Positions 16,243 to 23,921 of a stretch of 30,862 bases of DNA are shown piece by piece. The stretch's first letter is position 1; the number at the start of each line of letters is the position of its first letter. A program made the translations under genes and the position numbers. Source of the DNA: an uncultured Eubacteriales bacterium (GTDB lineage: Bacteria; Bacillota; Clostridia; Oscillospirales; Acutalibacteraceae); assembly GCA_900321515.1 (NCBI GenBank), contig ONWI01000072.1, forward strand, positions 1 through 30,862, given 5' to 3'. The notes beneath the pieces were generated by a model. The model did not search any database. It was not told where the DNA came from and saw only the letters and a list, made by a program, of their open reading frames with translations.

Positions 16243-17201
16243 CAGACGATTTCTCCTTCGGCATCCTGTGGAATAACGGCCTTGAGTGCGGCGATTGCGC
16301 ATTCTATCTGACCGTCGTCCGGCTCGAATGTTGTGATGTGCTGCATCCACATGCCCGGAGCGGAGAGTATTTTGGTCAGGATATTGTCGTGCTTGCCGCA
16401 GAATCGGATTATTTCATATCCGAAGCCCATAACAAGCGGCAGACAGGCGAGTCTGATAAGGGTCCGCAGCCAGATGACGTCGGTCTGAATGCAGAAGCCA
16501 ACTACGATGCCGATTATGAGCATGACAATGAGGAAGCTCGTGCCGCAGCGGGGGTGGAAGCGCTTGAATCTGCGCACGTTTTCCACGGTAAGCTCCTGCT
16601 TTGCCTCGTAGCAGAAAATAGTTTTGTGTTCCGCTCCGTGATATTCAAATACCCTGTGCATATCCTTTATGCGGGTGCAGAGGAAAATGTAAAGGACGAA
16701 AATGACAATCTTGAAAATACCCTCAAAAACCGAACGGTAGAGGATATTCCCCTTCAATACCGGAAACAGCATTGAAAGCCCGGTATAGCATGCGGTCGGC
16801 ACCACAAAAAAGAGCAGTATGGCAATAGCCATCCCGAGAATCATTGTGAGAGTCATCAGGATGCCGAATAGCTTTTCGCCGAAAATATCATTCAGCTTCT
16901 GCTCGAACGGAGTAAGCTCTTCCTCCTCATCCTCGCCCGCAAGCTCAGCCGAACGCATAAGTGTCTTGGAGCCGACACGCATGGAGTCAAAGAAAGAATA
17001 CATTCCGCGCAGCAGCGGTATTTTGAAAATCCACGGACGTTCTGACGGAAGGGGACAGTTCACATCTTCCACTATGACTTCGCCCTCTGGACTGCGAACT
17101 GCCATTGCCGTGTTTTTCGGCCCCCGCATCATGACGCCCTCTATGAGTGCCTGTCCGCCTATGGATGTATATTTTGTCTTTTTTTTGTTAGTATTACTCA
17201 T
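16242..17201 (-). CDS. DUF1385 (YqhQ-like) membrane protein
   Basis: A 319-residue DUF1385 protein of the YqhQ family. Its function is not known. The N-terminal motif SIGGQALIEGVMMRGP is the family hallmark, followed by a cytoplasmic part and several membrane segments (about residues 115-155, 170-190 and 220-260). Between them lie the conserved YHGAEHKTIFCYE and FHRFHPRCGTSF-like RFKRFHPRCGTSFL motifs, which look like metal-binding or catalytic His/Cys sites. I take the ATG at 17201 rather than the TTG two codons earlier. It overlaps the histidine kinase gene by 8 bases and prmC by one. DUF1385 next to prmC is a common clostridial pair. Confidence 0.88.
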   Translation of the reverse strand: MSNTNKKKTKYTSIGGQALIEGVMMRGPKNTAMAVRSPEGEVIVEDVNCPLPSERPWIFKIPLLRGMYSFFDSMRVGSKTLMRSAELAGEDEEEELTPFEQKLNDIFGEKLFGILMTLTMILGMAIAILLFFVVPTACYTGLSMLFPVLKGNILYRSVFEGIFKIVIFVLYIFLCTRIKDMHRVFEYHGAEHKTIFCYEAKQELTVENVRRFKRFHPRCGTSFLIVMLIIGIVVGFCIQTDVIWLRTLIRLACLPLVMGFGYEIIRFCGKHDNILTKILSAPGMWMQHITTFEPDDGQIECAIAALKAVIPQDAEGEIV

Positions 17202-18831
17202 TGTCAATTACTTCGCTCTCTGATATGTTTTTTTCTGCCGGAGCGGCGGATGTTTCGATCATGCTGTTCTGTCTGGCTATCGGAAGGATTATGCTGACGT
17301 TAGTGCCTTCGCCCTCGACGCTGTCTATTATGAATTCGCCGTTGTGCTTGCGGATTATTTCGTCCGCCACGGCAAGTCCTATGCCAAAGCCGCCTTTTTC
17401 GGTGTTGGCTTTGTAGAATTTCTGTTTGACCTTCGGCAGCTGATCTGCCGGTATTCCGCAGCCGTGATCACGCACGCCGATGGTGAGAAAATCGTTTTCC
17501 ACCGATGTATAAACGTATATTTCGCCGCCGGATTCGCTGTATTTCATAGCGTTATCTATTACGATTATAATCACCTGCTTCAGCTTGTCGCGGTCGCCCA
17601 TGACGGGAATTGCCTGCTCAGGTTCATAGAATGTCAGGCGCTTATCCTCTTTGCGGGCTTTTTCGGCAAACATGAAAACAACGTCGTCTATCTCGGCGAT
17701 GATGTCAAGCAGCTGGAAGTTCATCACCATCCTGCCGCTCTGCATACGGGAAAAATCAAGCAGCTGTTCAACCAGACCGCTCAGGCGTTCGGTTTCTTTG
17801 ATTATTATGCCCATTCCGCGTTTGATCATAGCCTCGTCCTCGGTGCCGCACATAAGCACTGTCTCACTCCATCCTTTGATGGCGGTGAGCGGCGTGCGCA
17901 GTTCATGAGAAACCGAGGAAATGAAATCGTTCTTTGCGTTTTCGCTGAGAGCCAGTTCGGCTGCCATTGCGTTTATTGAATCCATCAGGTCGCCGATCTC
18001 ATCGTCGTGTTGCTTCTCGATACGAATGGAGAAGTCTCCCCCTGCGATTTTCCCGGCAATATCGGTGATGGATTTGACCGGGTTAACGATGGAACGTATA
18101 AAATAGGAGCTGGAAAGCGATATGAAGAGCAGCACCACAAGCATCACAACAAATATCAGCAATATGTTGCTGCGTACAGCGCTGTCGGTGGGTTCGAGCG
18201 AGACTATCATCCGGATGGCTCTGTAGCCTTTGTAATTAGGCAGCTCCAGGATATATGATACGGCATAGACATGCTCGTTGTTCTCGTTAATGCCGTTCCA
18301 TGTGCCGTGATCCCCATTTTTGCAGGCTGCCTCGTAATCCGGTTTTGGCTGACCCGCAGGAGGTTCAAAACCGGAGGAAGTGACTATGGTTGTGCCCCTG
18401 CCGTTGATGAACTGAATTTCCATCTTGTCCTTGTCGGCGAAGCCTTCGACGAAGGACTGCGCAGAAAGCCTGTAGTCGTTTTCATTCATTGCGGTGTATG
18501 AATTAAAGGCGGTCTGTGCAAAATAATCTGACGTTACCGCGGCACGCTGATCAATTATCTGCTTGATGTTGTTGTAATAAAAGCTGTTTATCAGGGAAAC
18601 CGAAATGATAAAAATAACAATTGTCATTGTGCCAAGCAGCGAGAAGGTCGTAAAAAGCCAGCGGCGGGTAATGCCCTTGCCTCTGATCATCTCCCTGTAA
18701 GGCAAAAAGAGATGTTTGATCATTTTCCCGAATGCTTCGGTGAATTTGCTCAGTTTTTCACCGATCCCGGTTTTATTGTTCCTTTCGGATAATCCCTCGT
18801 TTGTGGGATTGCCGTTAGTTAAGTCAGCCAA
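17194..18831 (-). CDS. Sensor histidine kinase with HAMP domain
   Basis: A 545-residue membrane sensor kinase. It has a cytoplasmic N-terminus (1-57), a first membrane segment (58-83), an extracytoplasmic sensing domain (about 84-220), a second membrane segment (221-245), a HAMP linker (about 246-298), a HisKA domain with phospho-accepting His309 in SSVSHELRTPLTAIKG, and an ATPase domain with N-box DNAMKYS (Asn427), DHGCGI (455-460) and GGFGIGLA (480-487). A 30-residue acidic tail follows. The start is TTG at 18831, supported by AAAGGTG about 10 bases upstream. Its partner is very likely the OmpR-type regulator at 19224-19922, with a broken gene lying between them. The signal is unknown. Confidence 0.92.
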   Translation of the reverse strand: MADLTNGNPTNEGLSERNNKTGIGEKLSKFTEAFGKMIKHLFLPYREMIRGKGITRRWLFTTFSLLGTMTIVIFIISVSLINSFYYNNIKQIIDQRAAVTSDYFAQTAFNSYTAMNENDYRLSAQSFVEGFADKDKMEIQFINGRGTTIVTSSGFEPPAGQPKPDYEAACKNGDHGTWNGINENNEHVYAVSYILELPNYKGYRAIRMIVSLEPTDSAVRSNILLIFVVMLVVLLFISLSSSYFIRSIVNPVKSITDIAGKIAGGDFSIRIEKQHDDEIGDLMDSINAMAAELALSENAKNDFISSVSHELRTPLTAIKGWSETVLMCGTEDEAMIKRGMGIIIKETERLSGLVEQLLDFSRMQSGRMVMNFQLLDIIAEIDDVVFMFAEKARKEDKRLTFYEPEQAIPVMGDRDKLKQVIIIVIDNAMKYSESGGEIYVYTSVENDFLTIGVRDHGCGIPADQLPKVKQKFYKANTEKGGFGIGLAVADEIIRKHNGEFIIDSVEGEGTNVSIILPIARQNSMIETSAAPAEKNISESEVIDNE

Positions 18832-18890
18832 TTCGTTATCACACCTTTTTAGTGGTCAGTGATTGAGATTATTGAGATATATTTATGCTG

Positions 18891-19183
18891 TCATAATTGT
18901 CTTATGGGATGTCTGATGACCGTTTTCAGTTTTTCGGGAGGCGTCTTTCTTGCGTCGCTCAGATAGATTTCATGATGGAGACGCTTATCCGTGATATCGA
19001 GCGCATAACCCTGATTAAGCATATATTCGTGCATGAGGGCGACAGTCTCAGGCTCGCTGTCTTCAGGATTGGGTCACCTTCTCCGCGCACAGCAATGTAA
19101 TTCATTGCGGGAATATCGACGATAGCCGGCTTGTTTTTGGGGCAATAGAATTTTCTGTATTCTTTTTTGAAATCAAAAGCCAC
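18891..19183 (-). pseudogene. GyrI-like (effector-binding) domain gene, internally deleted
   Basis: The stretch from a GTG at 19183 (AAGGAGGGC about 9 bases upstream) encodes AFDFKKEYRKFYCPKNKP and then VDIPAMNYIAVRGEGDP, the characteristic first 38 or so residues of GyrI-like small-molecule-binding proteins. Just after GDP the sense reading jumps to another frame, which continues as NPEDSEPETVALMHEYML, then DKRLHHEIYLSDARKTPPEK and LKTVIRHPIRQL with a stop at 18891-18893. That is the standard C-terminus of the same family. Intact members are about 200 residues long, so the middle, on the order of 300 bases, is missing and the frame is broken at the junction (near 19070). The ribosome binding site is still good, so a short aberrant peptide may be made. 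It lies between the response regulator and kinase genes. Confidence 0.85.
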
Positions 19184-19223
19184 ACCGAATGCCCTCCTTG
19201 ATCTGAATTGGAGAGAAGGGGCG

Positions 19224-19922
19224 TTATGCCTCCCACTTGTAGCCAAGCCCCCAGACCGTGACTATATGGCAGGGCGACGATGGCTTTTCTTCTATCTTCA
19301 TGCGCAGGCGGCGGATATTTACGTCCACGATTTTTTCCTCGCCGAAGAATCCGTCGCCCCATACATGCTTGAGAATGTCGTCACGACTCAGAGCCGTGCG
19401 GGGATTGGAGAAGAAATACTCCATGATCTGGAATTCTACCTGTGTCAGCTCGACCAGTTCGCCGTTTTTGCTGAGTGTGCGGTTGCGCAGATTGAGCACG
19501 AAGTTGCCTGAGCGAAGCTCCTCGCGGAAGGAATGGTCGCTGCTCTCACTGAGCGCGACACGGCGGTGAAGTGCGTCAACTCTTGCCATGAGTTCACTCG
19601 GGCTGAATGGTTTGGTTATGTAATCGTCGGCGCCGTTCATCAGACCGTTGACTTTGTCCATCTCCTGCGATTTGGCGGTTAGCATGATAATGCCAAGATT
19701 GCTGTTGCGCCGGCGAAGCTCGCGGCAGACAGATATGCCGTCCATTCCGGGCATCATAACGTCGAGCAGAGCGATGTCAAAATTGCCGTTTGCCTTATCG
19801 TAAGCGTCAACGGCGTCGCTGCCGTTGTTCACGTCAAAAACTTCATATCCTGAGCGACGGAGATTGATCACCACAAACTCTCTGATGGCGTCTTCGTCCT
19901 CTGCGACAAGTATTTTTTTCAT
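19224..19922 (-). CDS. OmpR family response regulator
   Basis: A 232-residue regulator with a receiver domain (1-120) and a winged-helix DNA-binding domain (about 133-232). The receiver has the acidic pocket AEDED (7-11), phospho-accepting Asp54 in LLDVMMPGMDG, Thr81 in MLTAK and Lys103 in ITKPF. The effector domain shows VELTQVEFQIMEYFFSNP, SRDDILKHVWGDGFFGEEK and VDVNIRRLRMKIE, then VWGLGYKWE, all typical. GGAAGGA lies about 10 bases before the ATG. It is 45 bases after the lipoprotein gene and upstream of the kinase, so the three may form one signalling unit. Target genes are unknown. Confidence 0.94.
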   Translation of the reverse strand: MKKILVAEDEDAIREFVVINLRRSGYEVFDVNNGSDAVDAYDKANGNFDIALLDVMMPGMDGISVCRELRRRNSNLGIIMLTAKSQEMDKVNGLMNGADDYITKPFSPSELMARVDALHRRVALSESSDHSFREELRSGNFVLNLRNRTLSKNGELVELTQVEFQIMEYFFSNPRTALSRDDILKHVWGDGFFGEEKIVDVNIRRLRMKIEEKPSSPCHIVTVWGLGYKWEA

Positions 19923-19967
19923 ATAGATTCATTCCTTCCGGTAGTATTAAAAATGGTATATAACTAT

Positions 19968-21344
19968 TCAAATCAAAGAGAAAGCCGATTTTATTGTATT
20001 CTGGTCGATCAGATTCTGATCGCTGGAGAAGAGCGCTGCGCAAACCGTTTCGTCGGTTGAATTCAGAATTACCGCGTACTTTTCGTTGTGATTGTCATTA
20101 ATCCACTCTGACCGGGTGAATACCTTTATACGGAAAAGTTCCTCACTGAATGCAAAGCGGTCTTTCTTATACCTGTAGAAATAGAGAATACGGTTTTTTT
20201 CGTCGAGACGGCAGGTTACTTTGTTATCCCATGAGGACTGCCATGTGATGCTGTAACCTTCCGAGATGTTAATGACGTTCTTTTTCTTGTTGAGGAAGGT
20301 ATATCCTTTTGAGCCGAAATCCGCACTGTACCAGAGCGTGAGGAACATCGGGGATTCCGACGTCTGATCGTAGCCCGGCAGGTATTCCGTCACGGGAATA
20401 TCCATAACTCCGTCGGAATCAATATCGCGGGAAGTTATATTGACATTGCGCACCGTGTTTGTGACGGCCTGTTCATCGTTGCTGTAGAAGGGCGCTTCAA
20501 GGTCGCCGTTGACGCTGTTCCAATAGACATACTCGGTGATAATCGTGGAATTGTCCTTGTAACCGTCGAGTACGACGCCGAATATTTTATCGTCAGTGAG
20601 CTTTGCCACCTTCGACTCGGAATAATAAAGCACATGTCCGTCGAGCTGCGCCGTGTCGGTAACGCTCATTGTGTAGGCGTTGTCAACGCCCCTGTGGCAC
20701 TCAATCAGCTTTGCCGTCGCAGTGACCTCGAAGAGGTTCAGATAGGAGGCTATTATTTCGTCCGAGCCGTCGTTATCGAAATCATAGAGCTGCATATCGG
20801 TGTAGGCGACAGAAATATTGGAGCCCTTCGACTCGGAATATTCTTTTACGTCTATGGCGGTCAGGGCGTTGTCCTGGAGAATGTAGGCGGATATGATGTT
20901 GAGTCCGCTGCTGTATATCGTCCAGCCAACAATGATTTCATTGATGCCGTCGCAGTTGATGTCGCCGAAGAGCACGCGGTCAATCTCGCCGCCCTCGCCT
21001 TCCTTTTTTGAGATGAACTGCCACTTGCCGTTGTCCTGCGAGAGCAGAGCAAGCGAAATGGGTTTGGTTTCGTCCTGACGGTAAAAAACGAGCGCGTCGT
21101 TCTTTCCGTCGCCGGTCAGGTCGGTTCTGACTATGGCCGAGCGGTAGATGCCGCTCTTGGGATATTTGAGTGTGAAGCTGCCGAGGCTTTTAGTGAGCTC
21201 TTCCTGAATACTCCTGTCCTCGCCGGCAGGGTATGGAGGGCGCATGAGCTGGCGGTCCCCGCCGAACAGCTGCGTGTCACAGCCGCACAGGCAGATGATT
21301 GCCAGAAACGCAGCCATTATCTTAGCCAAAACGGGCTTTTGCAT
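19968..21344 (-). CDS. Lipoprotein with FG-GAP/VCBS-type DxDxDG repeats
   Basis: A 458-residue predicted lipoprotein of unknown function. The signal peptide ends in the lipobox LCGC, with Cys22 as the lipid-bearing residue. The mature part has repeated loops of the FG-GAP/integrin-alpha kind: RTDLTGDGKNDALVFY, FGDINCDGINEIIVGW, YDFDNDGSDEIIASY and SRDIDSDGVMDIPVTE. Each has the D-x-(D/N)-x-(D/N)-G Ca-binding pattern followed by a strand, which suggests a beta-propeller-like fold. The ATG at 21344 is chosen because GGAGGT lies 10 bases upstream and it begins the signal peptide directly. The gene is first in the minus-strand block and is followed by the response regulator. A role as a surface sensor or accessory for the kinase is inference only. 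Confidence 0.8.
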   Translation of the reverse strand: MQKPVLAKIMAAFLAIICLCGCDTQLFGGDRQLMRPPYPAGEDRSIQEELTKSLGSFTLKYPKSGIYRSAIVRTDLTGDGKNDALVFYRQDETKPISLALLSQDNGKWQFISKKEGEGGEIDRVLFGDINCDGINEIIVGWTIYSSGLNIISAYILQDNALTAIDVKEYSESKGSNISVAYTDMQLYDFDNDGSDEIIASYLNLFEVTATAKLIECHRGVDNAYTMSVTDTAQLDGHVLYYSESKVAKLTDDKIFGVVLDGYKDNSTIITEYVYWNSVNGDLEAPFYSNDEQAVTNTVRNVNITSRDIDSDGVMDIPVTEYLPGYDQTSESPMFLTLWYSADFGSKGYTFLNKKKNVINISEGYSITWQSSWDNKVTCRLDEKNRILYFYRYKKDRFAFSEELFRIKVFTRSEWINDNHNEKYAVILNSTDETVCAALFSSDQNLIDQNTIKSAFSLI

Positions 21345-21409
21345 GATAAAACATACCTCCGAAAGCATCTTTGCGGATTGAGATTATAGTAAAACAGCTT
21401 AATGTAAAT

Positions 21410-21438
21410 ATAATAGCACATATAAGATTAAATTTCCA
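21410..21438 (-). promoter_or_regulatory. Probable promoter of the lipoprotein-regulator block
   Basis: On the minus strand an extended -10, TGC-TATTAT (-10 at 21410-21415), lies 17 bases after TGGAAA (21433-21438). A TATAAT at 21383-21388 with TTTACA at 21403-21408 is an alternative, but its spacer is only 14 bases. Confidence 0.45.
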
Positions 21439-21489
21439 GAACAACTCGTTAATTTTTTTATAAAGACAGGAATTCTTTTTCACAGTCCC

Positions 21490-21534
21490 AAAAAGCCGCC
21501 TCCATGCATAACTGAAATAACGAGGGAAGCGGCT
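21490..21534 (-). terminator. Terminator of the purine permease gene
   Basis: On the minus strand AGCCGCTTCC (21525-21534) pairs with GGAGGCGGCT (21494-21503), ten pairs with one G-T, followed by TTTTT. It lies 8 bases past the permease stop. Confidence 0.8.
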
Positions 21535-21542
21535 ATTAGTCT

Positions 21543-22922
21543 TTATTTGATTATAGGCATGAAATAATGCATTCCGAAAAGCAGGGCGACAATCAATTCA
21601 AACGGCTTGATGGCTTTCAGTTTAAAAATGAAGATATTTACTATAATGTGAAATACCATGCCGAGCGCAATGCCTTCTATTATCGAAGAGGTGAGAGGAA
21701 TAAGTATTATCGTAAGCAGAGCCGGAACGCCTTCGCCGATGTCGGAGCAGTCTATATCCTTGACGGCTCCAAGCATTGTGAAGCCGATATATACCATGAC
21801 GCATGCGGTCACGACCGACGGTATGTATGTGGCAATGGGCGCAAAGAAGGCGGCCAGCAGGAAAAGCACACCTGCCGTGACGGCGGTAAGTCCCGATTTG
21901 CCTTGCGCGCAGATGCCTGATACCGATTCGGGAGCTACCGAAACCATCGGGCATCCGAAGAGGGTTCCTAATGTAGAAGAAGCGGCGTTGGATGCGAGCG
22001 TGTTTTTCAGAGCGCCGAAATTGCCATTGTCGTCGAGTTTGCCGTGATTCTTGGCGATGGCATAGACTACGCCTTCTGATTCTGTCAGATTGAAGAGCGA
22101 ACAGACAAGCACAGTTATTACGAGAGTCAGTATCATTTTCCAATCCGCCTTCATCCCTGAGAAGAGTCCGATCATTCCGTCAGTCAGGTTTTTAAGGAAT
22201 GCCTCTGAGTACCACTTGCCGAAGTTGCTGTTGAATCCGCCGAAATCCGGTCTTAGAGTGGAAAGGTCAACAATATTCAGCAGCTTGCCCCCTCCGTAAT
22301 ACAGAATTGCCGAAAAGATCATTCCGAAAAGCGGCGGGAATGGCAGATTCATTCTTTTCAGAATGCCTATGAATATCAGTCCGGCGAACATGACCATGAC
22401 GGTGAAAAATTTGAGATCGTATACCGATAGGTTTGCAACTTTCCAGTTGCCGTTGTCCCCGCCGATCAGGAAGCCTGAGTTCCTCAGACCTATCATTGCA
22501 ATATAAAGACCGAGACCGGCGGAAATACCGTTTTTCATGCTGCCCGAGAGCGAGGAGTAAAGTGTTCCTCCGACTCCTGCCATGGAGAGTACGAGATAGA
22601 TTACTCCGGCAAAGAATGTGACCGTGAGAGCCGTTGCGTAATCGTATTTCATATCGGTCATAAGTCCTGCCGCGAAATATGCCGTAAGCCCCACGCTGGG
22701 ACCGATGACAAACTGCTGTTTAGCCCACAGACTCATTGCGAGACAGCCGATAAAACAGGCTATGCACATGCCGATGTATGCTGTAGAAGCAGTTACGTTA
22801 TTTCCTGCGAGTATTGCAGGACACTGAACAAGCAGATAGCTCATTGTGATGAACGAGGTTATTCCTGCCAGTATCTCACTGATAATATTGGTATTGTTGC
22901 CCTGCAGATCAAATAGCTTCAT
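21543..22922 (-). CDS. NCS2 family purine-type permease (AzgA/PbuG-like)
   Basis: A 459-residue membrane protein of the AzgA-like branch of the NCS2 (nucleobase) transporters, which take up adenine, guanine or hypoxanthine with protons. The N-terminus ISEILAGITSFITMSYLLVQ is the family hallmark; GPSVGLTAYFAAGL stands where AzgA proteins have 'APGMGLNAYF', and GCPMVSVAPESVSGICAQGK stands for the 'GTSTVTTYVESAAG' binding segment, with the Glu kept. About 12-14 membrane segments can be counted. The departures in both substrate-binding motifs make the exact substrate uncertain. It is monocistronic, with its own promoter and terminator. No purine riboswitch was seen in the leader. Confidence 0.87.
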   Translation of the reverse strand: MKLFDLQGNNTNIISEILAGITSFITMSYLLVQCPAILAGNNVTASTAYIGMCIACFIGCLAMSLWAKQQFVIGPSVGLTAYFAAGLMTDMKYDYATALTVTFFAGVIYLVLSMAGVGGTLYSSLSGSMKNGISAGLGLYIAMIGLRNSGFLIGGDNGNWKVANLSVYDLKFFTVMVMFAGLIFIGILKRMNLPFPPLFGMIFSAILYYGGGKLLNIVDLSTLRPDFGGFNSNFGKWYSEAFLKNLTDGMIGLFSGMKADWKMILTLVITVLVCSLFNLTESEGVVYAIAKNHGKLDDNGNFGALKNTLASNAASSTLGTLFGCPMVSVAPESVSGICAQGKSGLTAVTAGVLFLLAAFFAPIATYIPSVVTACVMVYIGFTMLGAVKDIDCSDIGEGVPALLTIILIPLTSSIIEGIALGMVFHIIVNIFIFKLKAIKPFELIVALLFGMHYFMPIIK

Positions 22923-22995
22923 TCTGATTACCTTCCCTTATGTGTTATTACAGAACGAGGACGGATAGTTTTGAAAAAAACTCCCGACTATTGTT

Positions 22996-23024
22996 ATTAT
23001 ATAACAGTATCAATGAAAAATCAA
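22996..23024 (-). promoter_or_regulatory. Promoter of the permease gene, with dyad over the -10
   Basis: On the minus strand TTGATT (23019-23024) and a perfect TATAAT (22996-23001) have a 17-base spacer. The -10 is the centre of an inverted repeat TGTTAT-ATA-ATAACA (22992-23006), which could be an operator. Confidence 0.75.
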
Positions 23025-23139
23025 CATCATTTTTTGTGTGTTTCAACGTGATCCCAATATTATTACAATCCTATTGAGGCAGTATCTATTTTGCGGTTTG
23101 AAAAGAGTCAGTCTGAAGGGAACAATTGTAAAAAAGGTA

Positions 23140-23169
23140 TTGAATTATACTTAATGAGTGTGGTATAAT
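23140..23169 (+). promoter_or_regulatory. Promoter of sufC-sufB
   Basis: TTGAAT (23140-23145) and TATAAT (23164-23169) have an 18-base spacer, and TGG directly before the -10 makes it an extended -10. The transcript would start near 23176. The rest of the 22923-23206 gap holds only the divergent permease promoter and its leader. Confidence 0.75.
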
Positions 23170-23206
23170 AACCTGTAAAGAATTGATAAAAGGAAGATCA
23201 GAATAA

Positions 23207-23917
23207 ATGCTTGAAATCAAAAATCTGTCTTATGTCACACCGGAGGGAAAAATAATTCTGGATGACATTAATCTCAAAGTGAATAACAGGTTCGTTGCCA
23301 TTACCGGTCCGAATGGCAGCGGCAAGTCGACGCTCGCCAAGATAATCGCCGGTATCATTACCCCAACCAATGGAAGCATTATTTTCGACGGTCAGGACAT
23401 AACCGGTATGTCGATCACCGACCGCGCAAGGAACGGTGTGAGTTTTGCCTTTCAGCAGCCTGTCAGGTTCAAGGGCATAACCGTGCGCGATATCATTTCT
23501 ATAGCGGCGGGGCGCGAGCTGACACTCGACGAAGCCTGCGAATATCTCTCGGAAGTGGGTCTCTGCGCCAGGGACTACATCGACCGCGAGATCAACGAAT
23601 CGCTTTCGGGCGGAGAACTCAAGCGCATTGAGATTGCTACCGCGTTTGCCCGTTCCACCAAGCTGACGCTCTTTGACGAGCCTGAGGCGGGGATTGATCT
23701 GTGGAGTTTCCAGAGTCTTATAAAGGTATTTGAAAGAATGTACCAAAAGACCAACGGCAGCATAATGATCATATCTCATCAGGAACGCATTCTTTCGTTT
23801 GCCGAGCAGATAATCCTGCTTACGGCAGGCAGAATAGCGGCTGTCGGCGGCAAGGACGAGATCATGCCGATGCTTATGAACGGCGATCTGAAATACGAAT
23901 GTGCGAGGAGGGCGTGA
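23207..23917 (+). CDS. sufC: SufC-like Fe-S cluster assembly ATPase
   Basis: A 236-residue soluble ABC ATPase of the SufC type, which works with SufB in building Fe-S clusters in the cytosol. Motifs in order are Walker A GPNGSGKST (34-42), Q-loop AFQQPVRFKG (Gln83), signature ESLSGGELKRIEIA (131-144), Walker B LTLFDEPEAGID (153-164) and the H-loop His191 in IISHQ. SLSGGELKR and EPEAGID fit SufC better than transporter ATPases, and no membrane partner is encoded nearby. It is 4 bases from the sufB-like gene, with the GGAGG of that gene inside its own 3' end. Confidence 0.9.
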   Translation: MLEIKNLSYVTPEGKIILDDINLKVNNRFVAITGPNGSGKSTLAKIIAGIITPTNGSIIFDGQDITGMSITDRARNGVSFAFQQPVRFKGITVRDIISIAAGRELTLDEACEYLSEVGLCARDYIDREINESLSGGELKRIEIATAFARSTKLTLFDEPEAGIDLWSFQSLIKVFERMYQKTNGSIMIISHQERILSFAEQIILLTAGRIAAVGGKDEIMPMLMNGDLKYECARRA

Positions 23918-23921
23918 GAAT

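Noticed and set aside
22923..22995. Purine riboswitch in the permease leader
   Set aside because: The leader is only about 70 bases after the -10 and lacks the conserved purine aptamer core and its two kissing loops.
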